The notes under the pieces: generated by a model
Databases searched by the model: none
Seen by the model: the letters and a program-made list of their open reading frames with translations, nothing else
Told to the model about the DNA's origin: nothing
Translations under genes and position numbers: made by a program
Assembly (NCBI GenBank): GCA_001179505.1
Contig: CDMY01000347.1
Location: 356,000-394,902 of the forward strand
Reading direction: 5' to 3'
DNA: 38,903 nucleotides
From: Vitrella brassicaformis
Lineage: Eukaryota > Sar > Vitrellaceae
Part shown: positions 1-9,383 of the stretch, piece by piece
Numbering within the stretch: the first letter of the stretch is position 1
Layout of the letters: the number at the start of each line of letters is the position of its first letter

Positions 1-279
1 CCCTCCCCCCACTTACACACACGCGCATAAAGCGAGAGAAGTGAATAAACGGAAATAGCAGATATAAAACGTAGGCAGCGATAGCCAGACTGGCTGCCTG
101 GCGATTGCATCGATTGCATGAGGCAGCTGCACAGACACACATGACTTGTCACTTGTCAGGCGACACACAGACAGTCCCCCCTTAGCACTGCAGACATCCA
201 CACAACACGGCACGACAGGCTAAAGAGTTCCCCTCCAGAAAATACACGACAATGCCCTCCTCCCCCCCCTCGCGACCCT

Positions 280-1539
280 TCACCGACAGCAGCGGAAGGG
301 CCACCTCCGTACAACACGCCGACCGTCGTCTTTGTCCTCCTCCTCCTCTTCATCCTCCTCCACCACCCTGGCCGCTGGCGCCTTCGGAGAGCATCTGGCC
401 ATCCTAATGTAGGGGTGGGGCGGCGGTGGCGGTGAGCGCCACTGGTAGTTGGGCGGTGGTGCGGCAGCTGCAGCCCACGGGCGTTTCGTAGCCGGGCCAA
501 CAGGGGGTGCTTTGAAGCCCTCGGGCCTCGTCACACGAGACCTGTCGGCAGCTCCCCGCTCAACGCCGTTGGTGGGGGATCTAGACGGCTCGGCCTTGTC
601 CTCGGCGGATGCACCCTTGCGCTTGGTGCCTTGGGCGGTGGGGGGCGGCTTGGCCGGGCTCGGCGCTGCCGCGGCAGCGGCTTTCTTGGCCTCCTCCTTC
701 CTTTTCCTCTCTCTCTGCATTATGGCCAGAGCACACAGACATCAAAAGTGAGAGAGGTTCGGGTGGGGCGCTTCAGTGTCTCATTGGTCTCAGTCCTACG
801 CACCTCCGCCAACAAGGCCTGCGCCTTACGAATCTCGGCCTCCCTCCATTCGCGCGTCTCCCGCGCAGTGGCCGCCTGAACAACAGACGATAACCGAATA
901 CAAAGACAGAGACACCAAGTGATATGCCCAGTGGGGAGGAGAATCTTTTGCCAGACTCACCGCCTCCGGAGACTCTTGCCACTCACGAAAAGTCCGGTAC
1001 CCGTATGGGCATGGGCCATCCCGCTGCTGAAGACAGCAAGGAAGACGTACATCCGTTGGCTCATTCCGAAGGCGCACGACACTCGTCTGTCTCTCTCTCT
1101 TACCCTGCCGTCGCTTGCAGCCCCCCCACCAGAGAGACCCGTAAGGGCCTCGTGGGCCTCGGAGATGGCCTGAAAGGCCGCCTTGTCCCCACCCTTGTCT
1201 GGGTGGTTGGCCTGCACAGACATCCACACGAAAGACAAAAAGAGAGAGAGGGAGAGAGAGGAGAGTGAAGCAGGCTGTTTCTGCGGTGTTAGTGGGCCCC
1301 TCTGGATGTGTCAGTGCAAAAGGCTTCTGCACTCTGCTGACTGGCGCTCCTGCACTCATGCTGCCCTGCTGGTGCCTTGCTGGTGCCCCCCTGGTGCCTC
1401 GCTGATCCCCTCTCCTTCTCCAGAGTGACCACTCGCTTACCAGAGCAAGCCGGCGGTACGCGGCCTTGATCTGCCCCTAGGAGGCACTCGGCGGTACACC
1501 CAGCCTCGCATAATGACCTCGACGGTCTCGCTCAGCCAT
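280..1539 (-). CDS. J-domain (DnaJ-type) co-chaperone, copy A, with in-frame TAG
   Basis: Exons run 1539-1441, 1211-1104, 1026-961, 875-804 and 714-280, all in phase, for 259 codons before the stop at 280-282. Exons 1-2 give a J domain: HYARLGV (helix I), IKAAYRRLAL (helix II), then the HPD loop as NHPDKGGD and a helix III with AFQAISEAHEALT. J domains stimulate the ATPase of Hsp70 partners. Exon 3 is Trp/Tyr-containing, exon 4 is charged and helical, and exon 5 holds a KRKEEAKKAAAAAA stretch, a proline-rich middle and an acidic run (EEDEEEEEDKDD). Codon 21 (1477-1479) is TAG, exactly where family members have an ordinary residue between helices I and II, so the protein is broken unless the stop is read through. 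The ATG at 1539 could instead be internal, because a kinase-like exon just upstream joins in phase. Hsp70-co-chaperone identity is confident; functionality is not. Confidence 0.72.
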
Positions 1540-1596
1540 CTTTCACACGAATCTCAAGACGAACATGCACACTTGCTACGCGTGGGTAGCCGACAC

Positions 1597-1718
1597 GTAG
1601 AAAGCGGCCGTGCATGCAATTGCGTGCATGTCTCTCAGCAGTATCTTGGCGAGAGGCAGGTGGTGAACCAGGAGAGCGGCTTCAGCCACGAGAATCCCCC
1701 CTCCTTCTTGTCGACATC
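1597..1718 (-). CDS. Kinase-like exon (beta5 to alphaE-like), partial
   Basis: An exon bounded by a good acceptor (gtgcag) and a gtgtcg donor. Its frame has strong G/C third positions and contains GILVAEAALL and LPLAKILLRDM. These resemble the hinge and the start of helix E of protein kinases (..vlvmE.....LPl....i.lrDm..). The exon ends in phase 0, and the next acceptor downstream (gtgtgaaag) would join it directly to the J-domain ATG at 1539. No HRD or DFG motif follows, so a complete kinase is not present. The identity is a guess from pattern and from the order of neighbouring exons. Confidence 0.33.
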
Positions 1719-1829
1719 CTGCACGTTCACAAGCACAGCGGCCGAGAGAGAACGACACACATGACTGCTTGCCGTGTGTGGCGCGTGTGAAGGCGGTCGC
1801 GTGTGTTTGTGGGCGACACTATTCTTTAC

Positions 1830-1951
1830 CTTGATGAATGTCTTTCAGCGGTATACAGGGGCAATGAGCCGACAGAAGTTGTCCCAGTTGACGGAACGCC
1901 GCCACAGTGAGGTCGCTTCTGGCCGAAAAAATGGAACGCAATCTTGAACGT
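1830..1951 (-). CDS. Kinase-like exon (alphaC to beta4-like), partial
   Basis: A possible 122-nt exon ending at a gtaaag donor. The frame contains FRQLGQLLSAHCPCIPLKDI, which resembles the alphaC-beta4 region of kinases (a helix followed by a HPCI-like turn). It ends in phase 1 and its successor at 1718 starts with two bases, so the two join in frame. The 5' boundary is uncertain: acceptors exist at both about 1952 and about 1920. The phase does not match the proposed preceding exon at 4062-4199, so an exon is missing or the link is wrong. Confidence 0.3.
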
Positions 1952-2204
1952 CTGTGTGAGGACGTCAGGGCACACGGATATAAACGGACGCATGGGTGTC
2001 TCCCTCTGTGGCTTACGAAGTGCTTTTGTGTGCCGTTGTGCTGTCTGATAGTCGTGGTGACGGCCGCAAACTCTGCCTGCGACGCGTGGCTCGTGCGGCC
2101 CTTGCTTCTCCGCTTCACCCTGCGCACACAAACACCACACATGCCCTGTGTTGTGTTGTGTTGTGTCTGTTTGTCCGCACGTCGGTGTCTGTTTGTACTT
2201 TGTA

Positions 2205-2640
2205 TTCACCGACAGCAGCGGAAGAGCCACCTCCGTACGACAGGCCGAGGATCGTCTCTGTCCTCCTCCTCTTCATCATCCTCCACCACCCTGGCCGCGG
2301 GCGCCCTCGGAGAGCATCTGGCCATCCAAATGTAGGGGTGGGGCGGCGGTGGCGGTGCGCGCCAGTGGTAGTTGGGCGGTTGGGGGCGGCTTGGCCGGGC
2401 TCGACGCTGCCGCAGCAGCGGCTTTCTTGGCCTCATCCCTCTTCCCCTCTCGCTGCATTATCCAAAACATACACAGACATCAAAAAGAGAAATCTTCGGG
2501 TGGGGACGCTTCTGGGTCTCATTGGTCTCAGTCATACGTACCTCCGCCCACAAGGCCCGCACACGGGAGGCCAGCCGGCCAGCCGCCGCGAGAGGCCGTC
2601 CTAAGTTCACGAACCCCATCAACAAGTGATGCGGCGCCCC
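2205..2640 (-). pseudogene. J-domain gene copy B, 3' fragment only
   Basis: This is a partial third copy of the last part of the same gene. It keeps the start of the last exon (QREGKRDEAKKAAAAAA, near 2455), then jumps straight from PPPTAQ to the PNYHWRAPPPPPHPY segment, losing roughly 190 bases and changing frame. It keeps the acidic tail, seen in another frame as VVEDDEEEEDRDD. A weak remnant of exon 4 lies near 2540-2600. The J-domain exons are absent. It sits between copies A and C, as expected from unequal exchange within a tandem array. Confidence 0.6.
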
Positions 2641-2659
2641 TCGACGGCATCGCGGCACG

Positions 2660-3959
2660 ACATTAGCTGAAGAGTCCCCCTCCAGAAAATACACGACAAT
2701 ACCCTCCTCCCCCCCCTCGCGACCCTTCACCGACAGCAGCGGAAGGGCCACCTCCGTACAACACGCCGACCGTCGTCTTTGTCCTCCTCCTCTTCATCCT
2801 CCTCCACCACCCTGGCCGCTGGCGCCTTCGGAGAGCATCTGGCATCCTAATGTAGGGGTGGGGCGGCGGTGGCGGTGGGCGCCACTGGTAGAAGGGCGGT
2901 GGTGCGGCAGCTGCAGCCCACAGGCGTCCTGTAGCCGGGCCAACAGGGGGTGCTTTGAAGCCCTCGGGCCTCGTCACACGAGACCTGTCGGCAGCTCCCC
3001 GACGGAGGCTGTTAGTGGGCAGTTCAGGCGACTCGCCGTCGTCCTCGGCGGATGCGCCGTTGCGCTGGCTTGCGCGGTGGGGGGCGGCATGGCCGGGCTC
3101 GACGCTGCCGCGGCAGCGGCTTTCTTGGCCTCCTCCTTCCTTTTCCTCTCTCTCTGCATTATCCAAAACGCACACAGATATCAAAAGTGAGAAAATCTTC
3201 GGGTGGGGCGCTTCAGTGTCTCATTGGTCTCAGTCATACGTACCTCTGCCAACATAGCCCGCAGCTTCGGAAGCTCGGCCTCCTTCTCTTCCCGACACTT
3301 CTGCGCAGTGGCCGCCTGAACAACAGACGATAACCGAAAACAAAGACAGAGACACCAAGTGATATGCCTGGTGGTGAGGAGAAGCTTTGCCAGACTCACC
3401 GCCTCCGGAGGCTCGTACCACTCACGGAAGGTCCTGCACCCATATGGGTACGGGCCATCCCGCTGCTGAAGACAGCAAGGAAGACGTACATCCGTTGGCT
3501 CATTCCCCAGGAGCACAACACTCGTCTGTCTCTCTCTCTTACCCTGCCGTCGCTTGCAGCCCCCCCACCAGAGAGACCCGTAAGGGCCTCGTGGGCCTCG
3601 GAGATGGCCTGAAAGGCCGCCTCGTCTCCACCCTTGTCCGGGTGGTTGGCCTGCACAGACATCCACACAAAGACAAAGAGAGAGAGAGAGAGAAGCATGC
3701 TGTTTCTGCGGTGCTGGTGGGCCCTTCTGGATGTGTCAGTGCAAAAGGCTTCTGCACTCTGCTGACTGGCGCTCCTGCACCGGGTCCCATGCTGCCTTGC
3801 TGGTGCCTCCCTGGTGCCTCCCTGCTTTCCTCTCCTCCTCCAGAGTGACCATTCGCTTACCAGCGCAAGTCGGCGGTACGCGGCCTTGATCTGCCCCTAG
3901 GTGGCACTCGGCGGCACACCCAGCCTCGCATAATGACCTCGACGGTCTCGCTGAGCCAT
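2660..3959 (-). pseudogene. J-domain gene copy C, decayed duplicate
   Basis: Exons match copy A one for one: 3959-3861, 3650-3543, 3465-3400, 3315-3244 and a last exon from 3153. The J domain, including HPDKGGDE, is well kept and carries the same in-frame TAG (3897-3899). The last exon has a 4-base deletion relative to copy A just after PPPTAQ, so the frame runs into a stop at 2974. The copy-A-like peptide continues in another frame, then shifts again after a one-base deletion near 2844 (ctggcatcc against ctggccatcc). Homology to copy A continues to about 2660, past the old stop. Two frameshifts plus the shared TAG make this very likely a pseudogene, or at best a gene for a shorter protein ending at 2974. 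Confidence 0.65.
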
Positions 3960-4061
3960 CTTTCACACGAACTTGAAGACGCCTGCAAGCCGGTGTCGCA
4001 CAAGATCTGCATAGGACACGCACATCATGTACTGATGCATTCACGTACGCAGCCATGGTAC

Positions 4062-4199
4062 CTTGACGCGGTGGGGGCCTGAAGTGACTCGGTACACCTT
4101 CATGGCGAAGTCGCCCACTCGGCGCCTGCTGTGTGCGGCGAGGACGACACTCTCTTCGCCGCCACCGAGGACCTTCACTCCACGCGTCGCGAGGTCAAA
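4062..4199 (-). CDS. Protein-kinase-like N-lobe exon (glycine loop and VAIK-like lysine), partial
   Basis: A 138-nt exon (46 codons, phase 0 at both ends) with acceptor ccctgtcag and donor gtacca. It reads VKVLGGGEESVVLA and then GDFAMKVYRV, the spacing of a protein-kinase glycine-rich loop followed by the ATP-binding lysine in beta3 (FAMKV). Upstream exons were not resolved, although a frame around 4369-4560 is open. Downstream on the minus strand the next sequence is J-domain copy C. Protein kinase is the best guess; an isolated or broken kinase gene is likely. Confidence 0.42.
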
Positions 4200-5858
4200 C
4201 TGACAGGGAGAAAGGAACAACCATGCACGCAGTGAATGCATCGACGCCGTCCACAGCGTGCCCATCTTCTTTCTTGCGTACCAGAAACGCCCAGTTCTTG
4301 TGCACGACATCTCCCCACCGTTCCGGCGGCCCAAAGAGAAAGGATGAGGAGAGAAAGCAGCAGGATGGCTACAGAGGGGAAAAATGGATGAAATCACGCT
4401 TTTTTCCATGAGAGACGTCCCGTCTCGCATCAGTCGAGAATTTTGCCATCCGAAAACACCCTGAGGAAATGGCGCAGCGGATCGCAATGAGACCGCTGCC
4501 GCGCGGAGTCCCAACCATCAGCCCCCAGGCCCAGGTGGCACTGCCAGTGGATCGCGTGTTTCCCTTCTCTCCCGTCTCAAATTGAATGCTCCTTGATGCA
4601 TGTCCCAAATTGAATGCTGCTCTCCTTGATGCTGCTGGCGATGGCCGCCAAAGTGCGCCCTCTGGTATGCCTTTGCACGGCAAGCTGAGGAAGTTCAGAA
4701 GCACCTGGACGGAGAAGTGCCCGATTTCTGCCTGGGTGACCGACGATCTCGAGAAGGGGCTCGGCATGGCCCTCGACGCGCTGTGATGTACGTGTCTCTC
4801 TGCCTCTCTGTGCGTGTGTGTGTGTGCATTTATAAGTGTACGTGTGTGAACCTTTTTGAATCTCACGCAGACAGGAATGAATGGGTCTGGGTGTGAGTGT
4901 TTGTCTGTCGCAATGAAGCACCCGTGGCAGCATTGGGGGCTCTCCTTCTCTGCTCTGCTCTCGCTCTCGACGTCTTTGCTGTATTCTCTTGTCTGGTTCT
5001 TCCTCAATTGTCTCTTGGTCCTAATTGGTTCCTATTGCACTCTCGTTGCTGACTGAGGGAATTTGCTCGCTGCCAATGCCTTCCTGCTGCTGCGGCAAGG
5101 CGCCAAGGCATGCGAAGCGCACTGAGTATGTGTTTCTTCGTTCGGTCCGTGTGTCTCACTGTCTGGTCTCCTCCCTTTTTTTAGAAGGCGCCTGCTTTGA
5201 TGGCACCACAAACACGCATTCCTTCACAAATAGGTGCAGGAGTGCGCTTTCTCCTACCGCCGTGTTGTGTGTGTGTGTCGTGTGCATGACACGTGCTCCA
5301 TTCCCCACGTGTGTGTGTCGATCTCTGCACTGTCTGCGCTGATGTGCACATGCCCGTCTCCGTGTCCCTTTTCCCCCTTGTCTCACTCCCCCTCCATTTA
5401 TAAGATTCCATTGCACGCGACGAGATAATGAGATATGTGGCACGATCCTTCAATCCACACACGAACCCTTGTGTCTTGACCTCATACACGCGTAACCCAG
5501 CCTTGCGGTTTGACCGAAGCAGGCAGTGTGGCAGAGAAGAGAAGGTGCGCAAGTGGGACCGCCATCTCGCCTGTCTGAACGAGGCGACGACACCACCAAC
5601 AGACCCATCTGACCTCCACAGACAGCCTGCCAGCTCATGCCGCAGCCCATTACCATTACGCATCCCAGAACGACGACAGAACCGACACAAACAGATGGAA
5701 AGACAGTATGCGGGCAGGGCCAGATGGAACGACAGATAAACCAGGCACCGCTGGACGCAAAAAGACAGTCCGATGAAGAATGAGCATACTCGTCGGAGGG
5801 GCCTCAGGCAGACCACCACACACCCATACACACGAAAGGTCGAAAGGCGACCTCTCAC
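4200..5858. other. Region without a supported gene
   Basis: Open frames exist on both strands (for example 5428-5739 plus and 5181-5858 minus), but they lack G/C bias at third positions, splice structure or family motifs. A short direct repeat of caaattgaatgct with following cttgatgc occurs at about 4577-4640. TG-rich and CT-rich stretches lie at 4795-4860 and 5260-5400. The first 200-400 bases may hold 5' exons or the promoter of the kinase-like gene. Confidence 0.5.
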
Positions 5859-7052
5859 TCAACCGCCCATCATGCTGTCCCGGCGGCCCTCAACGATCAG
5901 ACACGACACTATCTCCCGCATCCTATCCACTCGCTTGAACGTCTCGTGCATCGGGAACCCATCAACCGTCATCGCCAGCTCCTTGGTGGCGCCATCCCGC
6001 ACACCAGCCTCACAGAGGGCAGCAGCCACCTGTCGCTCGTCCGCATCAGTGGTGAAGAGCTCATCGAAGGAGAAGGAGCCATCGCCAGCGAACACCATGA
6101 GAGCGCTCGTGAGGGCGGCGAGGGCGTATGCGCCCCAGTTGGACACACTCGCGACGATGAGAGAATGGCAGGACACCGCACAGGCGATCTGCGCACCTTT
6201 GGGGATGTGCTGGGCGGTCCTGTGGGCTACCTTGCCGAGGCCTAGCTCATTGCCGCCGTCGCCGATGGCAGTGGTGAGGGGGCGGATCCCGTCCTGCGGC
6301 CCGGTCAGCGACCAGTGGAACAGGATGTCCAGAGGCGCCACATCTGACGTCATATCCAGCCCCCTCATGGTGTAGTAGCGACCATCAGCCGCACGCCCCG
6401 ACCTCTCAACAGCCACCAGGTGGTCAAGCTCCTCCCACAAAGCCCTCAACCGCCTCACGCCGGGAAGCTGCCGACGATCAGCGAGCTTGTGAAGGGGGAC
6501 TGACGCAATACACGAGCCGTTCTCGCAGAACTCAGCTGGATGGAAAGACTCCACCGTCAGCCGCTTGTTTGCCAGCGCCTTGTGCAGGTAGGGATGGGCC
6601 GCCACAGCTGCCAGGAGGGGAGCCTCGTTGATGCCGTCGGTCAAGAGGACGACGGCCTCCTTGTGACCCCGCAGCAGACACTTGGCCACGGCGAGCGCTC
6701 CCGGCGGGCCATCGGTTTCCGTCGGAGGGTGCGAGTCTCGGTTGCATGGGAAGCCTGTGAGGATCCCAACCCTCCGCACGTGTGGCTGGGACAGGAGGAA
6801 CGCGCTGCGACGAAGGCCGTCATCTGAAGATGCAACACACGACCACAGGACAGCTGTGCGTTCCTCCAGACCTCCGGTGTACCGTGTGTGGTCATCCGTA
6901 CCTGTTTCCGGTCCCAGCAGCTGCCGAATGCCTCTCCCTCCTTCATCCTTCTGCGTCAGGTGCTCGAGAGATGCCGTAGTCTGATGGTACAGATCTTCTG
7001 AAGGAGCGAGAGGAGCATTCGGGGAGCGGTCCATCCCTGGGTGCGGCATCAA
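5859..7052 (-). CDS. DGLUCY: D-glutamate cyclase (DUF4392 family)
   Basis: The product matches the D-glutamate cyclase family, which converts D-glutamate to 5-oxo-D-proline, in mitochondria in animals. Family motifs are in order: RRVGILTGFPC, PPTETDGPPGA, a DGRYYTMRG block after HLVAVERSGRA, AIGDGGNELGLGK, and SNWGAYAL. The frame is open from ATG 7052 to the stop at 5859-5861, but an intron is likely at 6901-6824 (gtacgg...cttcag, 78 nt, a multiple of three). Removing it joins RQLLGPET to DDGLRRSAFLL, as the family requires, giving exons 7052-6902 and 6823-5859 and 371 residues. The first ~25 codons lie in a sequence also found upstream of the EF-hand gene at 35.7 kb, so the true start could be further in. 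It is head-to-head with the aquaporin gene. Confidence 0.9.
   Translation of the reverse strand: MMPHPGMDRSPNAPLAPSEDLYHQTTASLEHLTQKDEGGRGIRQLLGPETGTDDHTRYTGGLEERTAVLWSCVASSDDGLRRSAFLLSQPHVRRVGILTGFPCNRDSHPPTETDGPPGALAVAKCLLRGHKEAVVLLTDGINEAPLLAAVAAHPYLHKALANKRLTVESFHPAEFCENGSCIASVPLHKLADRRQLPGVRRLRALWEELDHLVAVERSGRAADGRYYTMRGLDMTSDVAPLDILFHWSLTGPQDGIRPLTTAIGDGGNELGLGKVAHRTAQHIPKGAQIACAVSCHSLIVASVSNWGAYALAALTSALMVFAGDGSFSFDELFTTDADERQVAAALCEAGVRDGATKELAMTVDGFPMHETFKRVDRMREIVSCLIVEGRRDSMMGG
6824..6901 (-). other. Probable in-frame intron inside the D-glutamate cyclase gene
   Basis: The 78-nt stretch starts gtacgg and ends catcttcag on the minus strand. It has no stop, so a plain ORF call retains it and adds 26 residues that fit no family position. 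Exon 1 (151 nt) ends in phase 1 and exon 2 begins with two bases, so splicing keeps the frame. Confidence 0.75.
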
Positions 7053-7345
7053 GGGAACCCAAGCTGCGAGCTTTTCAGCTTGCGAGCTCTCGAGATCTCG
7101 CCGTCTCTGTTTCTCCGTTCTCGTTAAATTCTGTCTTCAGCCTGCTGCGTGGGCTCGTGCAGGACCGTTCCCTGAGCTGAGTGCCTGTTTTGCACTGCCC
7201 GCACCTTCTCTTGTGGGACACCCCAACGGCTCTCAACGTCCAGGCGTTTGAGGTCTCAGGTGTTGAGAACCTCCCCGTGTCCTTAGCCCCAGCAGCCGTG
7301 TCTGTCCGACGTGTGTGGGCGCCGCCCTTGCCTAACCGCCAGAGT
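7053..7345. promoter_or_regulatory. Divergent promoter gap between D-glutamate cyclase and aquaporin
   Basis: These 293 bases separate two start codons that face away from each other, so both promoters must lie here or overlap the 5' coding ends. The minus-strand side carries part of the element shared with 35.7 kb. No TATA box is obvious. Confidence 0.45.
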
Positions 7346-8379
7346 ATGAGCGAGCACAGCCTGGACGTCAGCATCGGTACCGTACACACCTGCTGTGCTG
7401 CACAGGCCAACCTCCCCTCAGACACGAGCGTCGGTGCCTGTCCTGTCCTGTCCTGTTGCTGTTGTGTGTGCAGACACTGCCGCCGACCGTGGCTCCGCCA
7501 CGCTGAGCCACCCGCAGAAGAAGGTCATGGCCGCGGCTGACGAGTCGCCAGCCGCTGGAAGGCTGAGCAGCTACGCCTGGGACGCTTACGTGGCCGAGTT
7601 CGTGGGGACGTACTTCTTGGTGCTGACGATCGGGCTCAACGTCGTCCAGGAAAACTCGCTGGCGCCCCTCTCGATTGGCGCCATCCTCATGGTCATGATC
7701 TTCGCCATGGGCTCCGTCTCCGGCGCACACTACAATCCTGCCGGTAAGAGTGTGTGTGTGGTGTGGTGTGGTGCTATGAGACACGCAGGGGCTGGTGTGT
7801 CCGGATGTGGTGTGGTTTCTCACTTCCTCCTGAGTTGGTGTGTGTGTCGCAGTGACTTTGGCCGTGTACCTGTCTCGTCGCCAGAAGATCTCTCTGCGTG
7901 ACGCGGGCATCTACTGGGGCGTTCAGTGCCTGGCCGGCCTCATCGCGGGCGCCACATTTTGGGGCGTCCTGGGCGACTCGTTCCCACTCGAGCCCTCCGC
8001 GGCCCTCATCAGCGCCGACGGCAAGGCGGCTGCCATCCGGTCGGCCTGCCTGGTGGAGATCCTCTACACCTGCGCCCTCTGCTTTGTGATCCTCAACGTG
8101 GCGACGACCAAACAGGACACCCCCAACCACTACTTCGGCCTGGCCATCGGCAGCACCGTCGGGTCGGCGGCCATCGCCATCGGGGGCGTGTCGGGCTGCT
8201 CGCTCAACCCGGCCGTCTCCATTGGCGTCATTATCACACACGCCATTGCGTCGGGCAGTGGGGCCGGCCTGGCGTACCTCGGCCTCTACCTGCTGGCACC
8301 CCTCGTCGGCTCGGTCTTCGCCGCCGCCGTCTTCTACGCCGTCCGACCGGCCGAATACGGGCTGCCCTTCGGCAAATAG
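7346..8379 (+). CDS. Aquaporin (MIP-family channel)
   Basis: Exons 7346-7376, 7474-7743 and 7853-8379 join in phase and give 275 residues, normal for the family. It forms a membrane channel for water or small neutral solutes. Hydrophobic segments start at EFVGTYFLVLTIGLNVV. The first pore motif, SGAHYNPAVT, spans intron 2, and the second is SGCSLNPAVSIG. Both NPA boxes are intact, but the residue after the second NPA is Val, where most aquaporins have the selectivity-filter Arg. The N-terminus is a short hydrophilic tail. The start at 7346 is chosen because exon 1 has a clean gt donor and keeps frame; a start at the ATG 7527 is also possible. The last gene-proximal bases lead into a (CAGA)n tract. 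Confidence 0.93.
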
Positions 8380-9383
8380 ACGGACTCATAGGACGGCAGA
8401 CAGACAGACAGACAGACAGGCAACCAGGCAGGCAGAAGTGTGTGCTCATACAGTGGGCAGAGAGATACAGTGGGAGAGGAGGGGAGGGGAGAGAGAATCA
8501 AGTGCTTTTTGTGAGATGAGAGTGATCTGCTGGCTGAGCGCGCCCCTGCGTCGGCGCATTTTCATGTTCAAGTCACGAGCTTTTGCCGGCTGCCCAGGGA
8601 TAGAGGACGGTGAGTGACGTGAGACCAACGAACGAACAAATGAGTGGATGGAAAGACTGCCTGCCTGCCTGCCTGCCTGCGTCCGGCACTTCCTGCTCTG
8701 CTCTACCAGCCAAGTGCCTTTATTGGCTTGCCACCTGTCTGTCTGTCTGTCTGTCTGTCTGTCGGTGTCTGTCTGTCTCTGCTGTGTGGCCCAACTAAGT
8801 CTTTTTGCTGATCAGATGCGTGTGAGTGATGAGTGCCCCAGGCAAGCAAGTCGATGGAGAGAGAGACGGGAGAGTGGGGGAGAGAGAGATCGCAATGCAA
8901 GTTCGTTCAAGTGTGAGGGCCTAGGTAGCGTGTAGGCTCGTGTGTGTGCGGTGTGTAGAGTGTGGTGTGAATCAATCAAGTGTGTCGCTCTCGTGACGTC
9001 ATGTGACGATGTGTGAGGATGGGTGGGTCGTTTTTTCTAATCGCTGAGATGAATGAATGGAGGGACGCGCAAGGAATCTCATGTGTGTGGGTGTCGTGTG
9101 GGTGTCGACCATTGTCCCTAAGAGTGAATGCGACACCGTGGCAGCAGAGAAACCAGGTCAATCAGCAGCAAATCCATCAGGGACCACCCGAATTTGGAGT
9201 CCGAAACGCACGCACACCAGAGCAGCAGAGGAAGTGACAGACAGACCGGCTAGCCCGACCCTGGCTGACATCCAATCCATCCATCTAAATTAGCCCCGGT
9301 TGGGCGACATGAAAGCACCGCATGGACCTAGGTTGATCGTCTCACGTCACACACACACGTCCGTGTCCTCCCTAGCTACCTAC
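8380..9383. other. Convergent intergenic region with tetranucleotide repeats
   Basis: No gene is supported here. It holds (CAGA)n at about 8397-8419, (CTGC)n at 8657-8680 and (CTGT)n at 8734-8762, then GA- and GT-rich stretches to 9000. It contains the 3' ends of the aquaporin and lipase transcripts. Confidence 0.6.

Larger units (their letters stand above)
205..3980. repeat. Tandem segmental repeat, units A (205-1558), B (2205-2640) and C (2655-3980)
   Basis: Units A and C are near-identical over exons and introns alike. Both start in the same 3' flank (the tccagaaaatacacgacaat region at 236 and 2685) and diverge upstream of the J-domain ATG (at about 1558 and 3980). Unit B is a shorter internal copy. 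Identity across introns means duplication of genomic DNA, not retroposition. Between units A and B, 1560-2200 is single-copy. Confidence 0.85.

Noticed and set aside
449-751. Plus-strand ORFs opposite the J-domain copies
   Set aside because: They are shadows of the GC-rich minus-strand exons, which have a clear family and phase-matched splicing.
4586-4786. Short plus-strand frame ending in EKGLGMALDAL
   Set aside because: Two frames look equally coding here (the other reads QAEEVQKHLDGEVPDF). Neither has a start or splice context I can defend.
5428-5739. 103-codon open frame on the plus strand
   Set aside because: Composition is unlike the sure genes and it sits opposite another chance frame.
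5181-5858. 225-codon open frame on the minus strand
   Set aside because: It has no family motif, weak third-position bias and many Cys/Arg from repeat-like DNA. No splice partners were found.
8657-8762. CRISPR-like or satellite array
   Set aside because: The repeats are plain 4-base microsatellites with no spacer structure, and the genome is eukaryotic.
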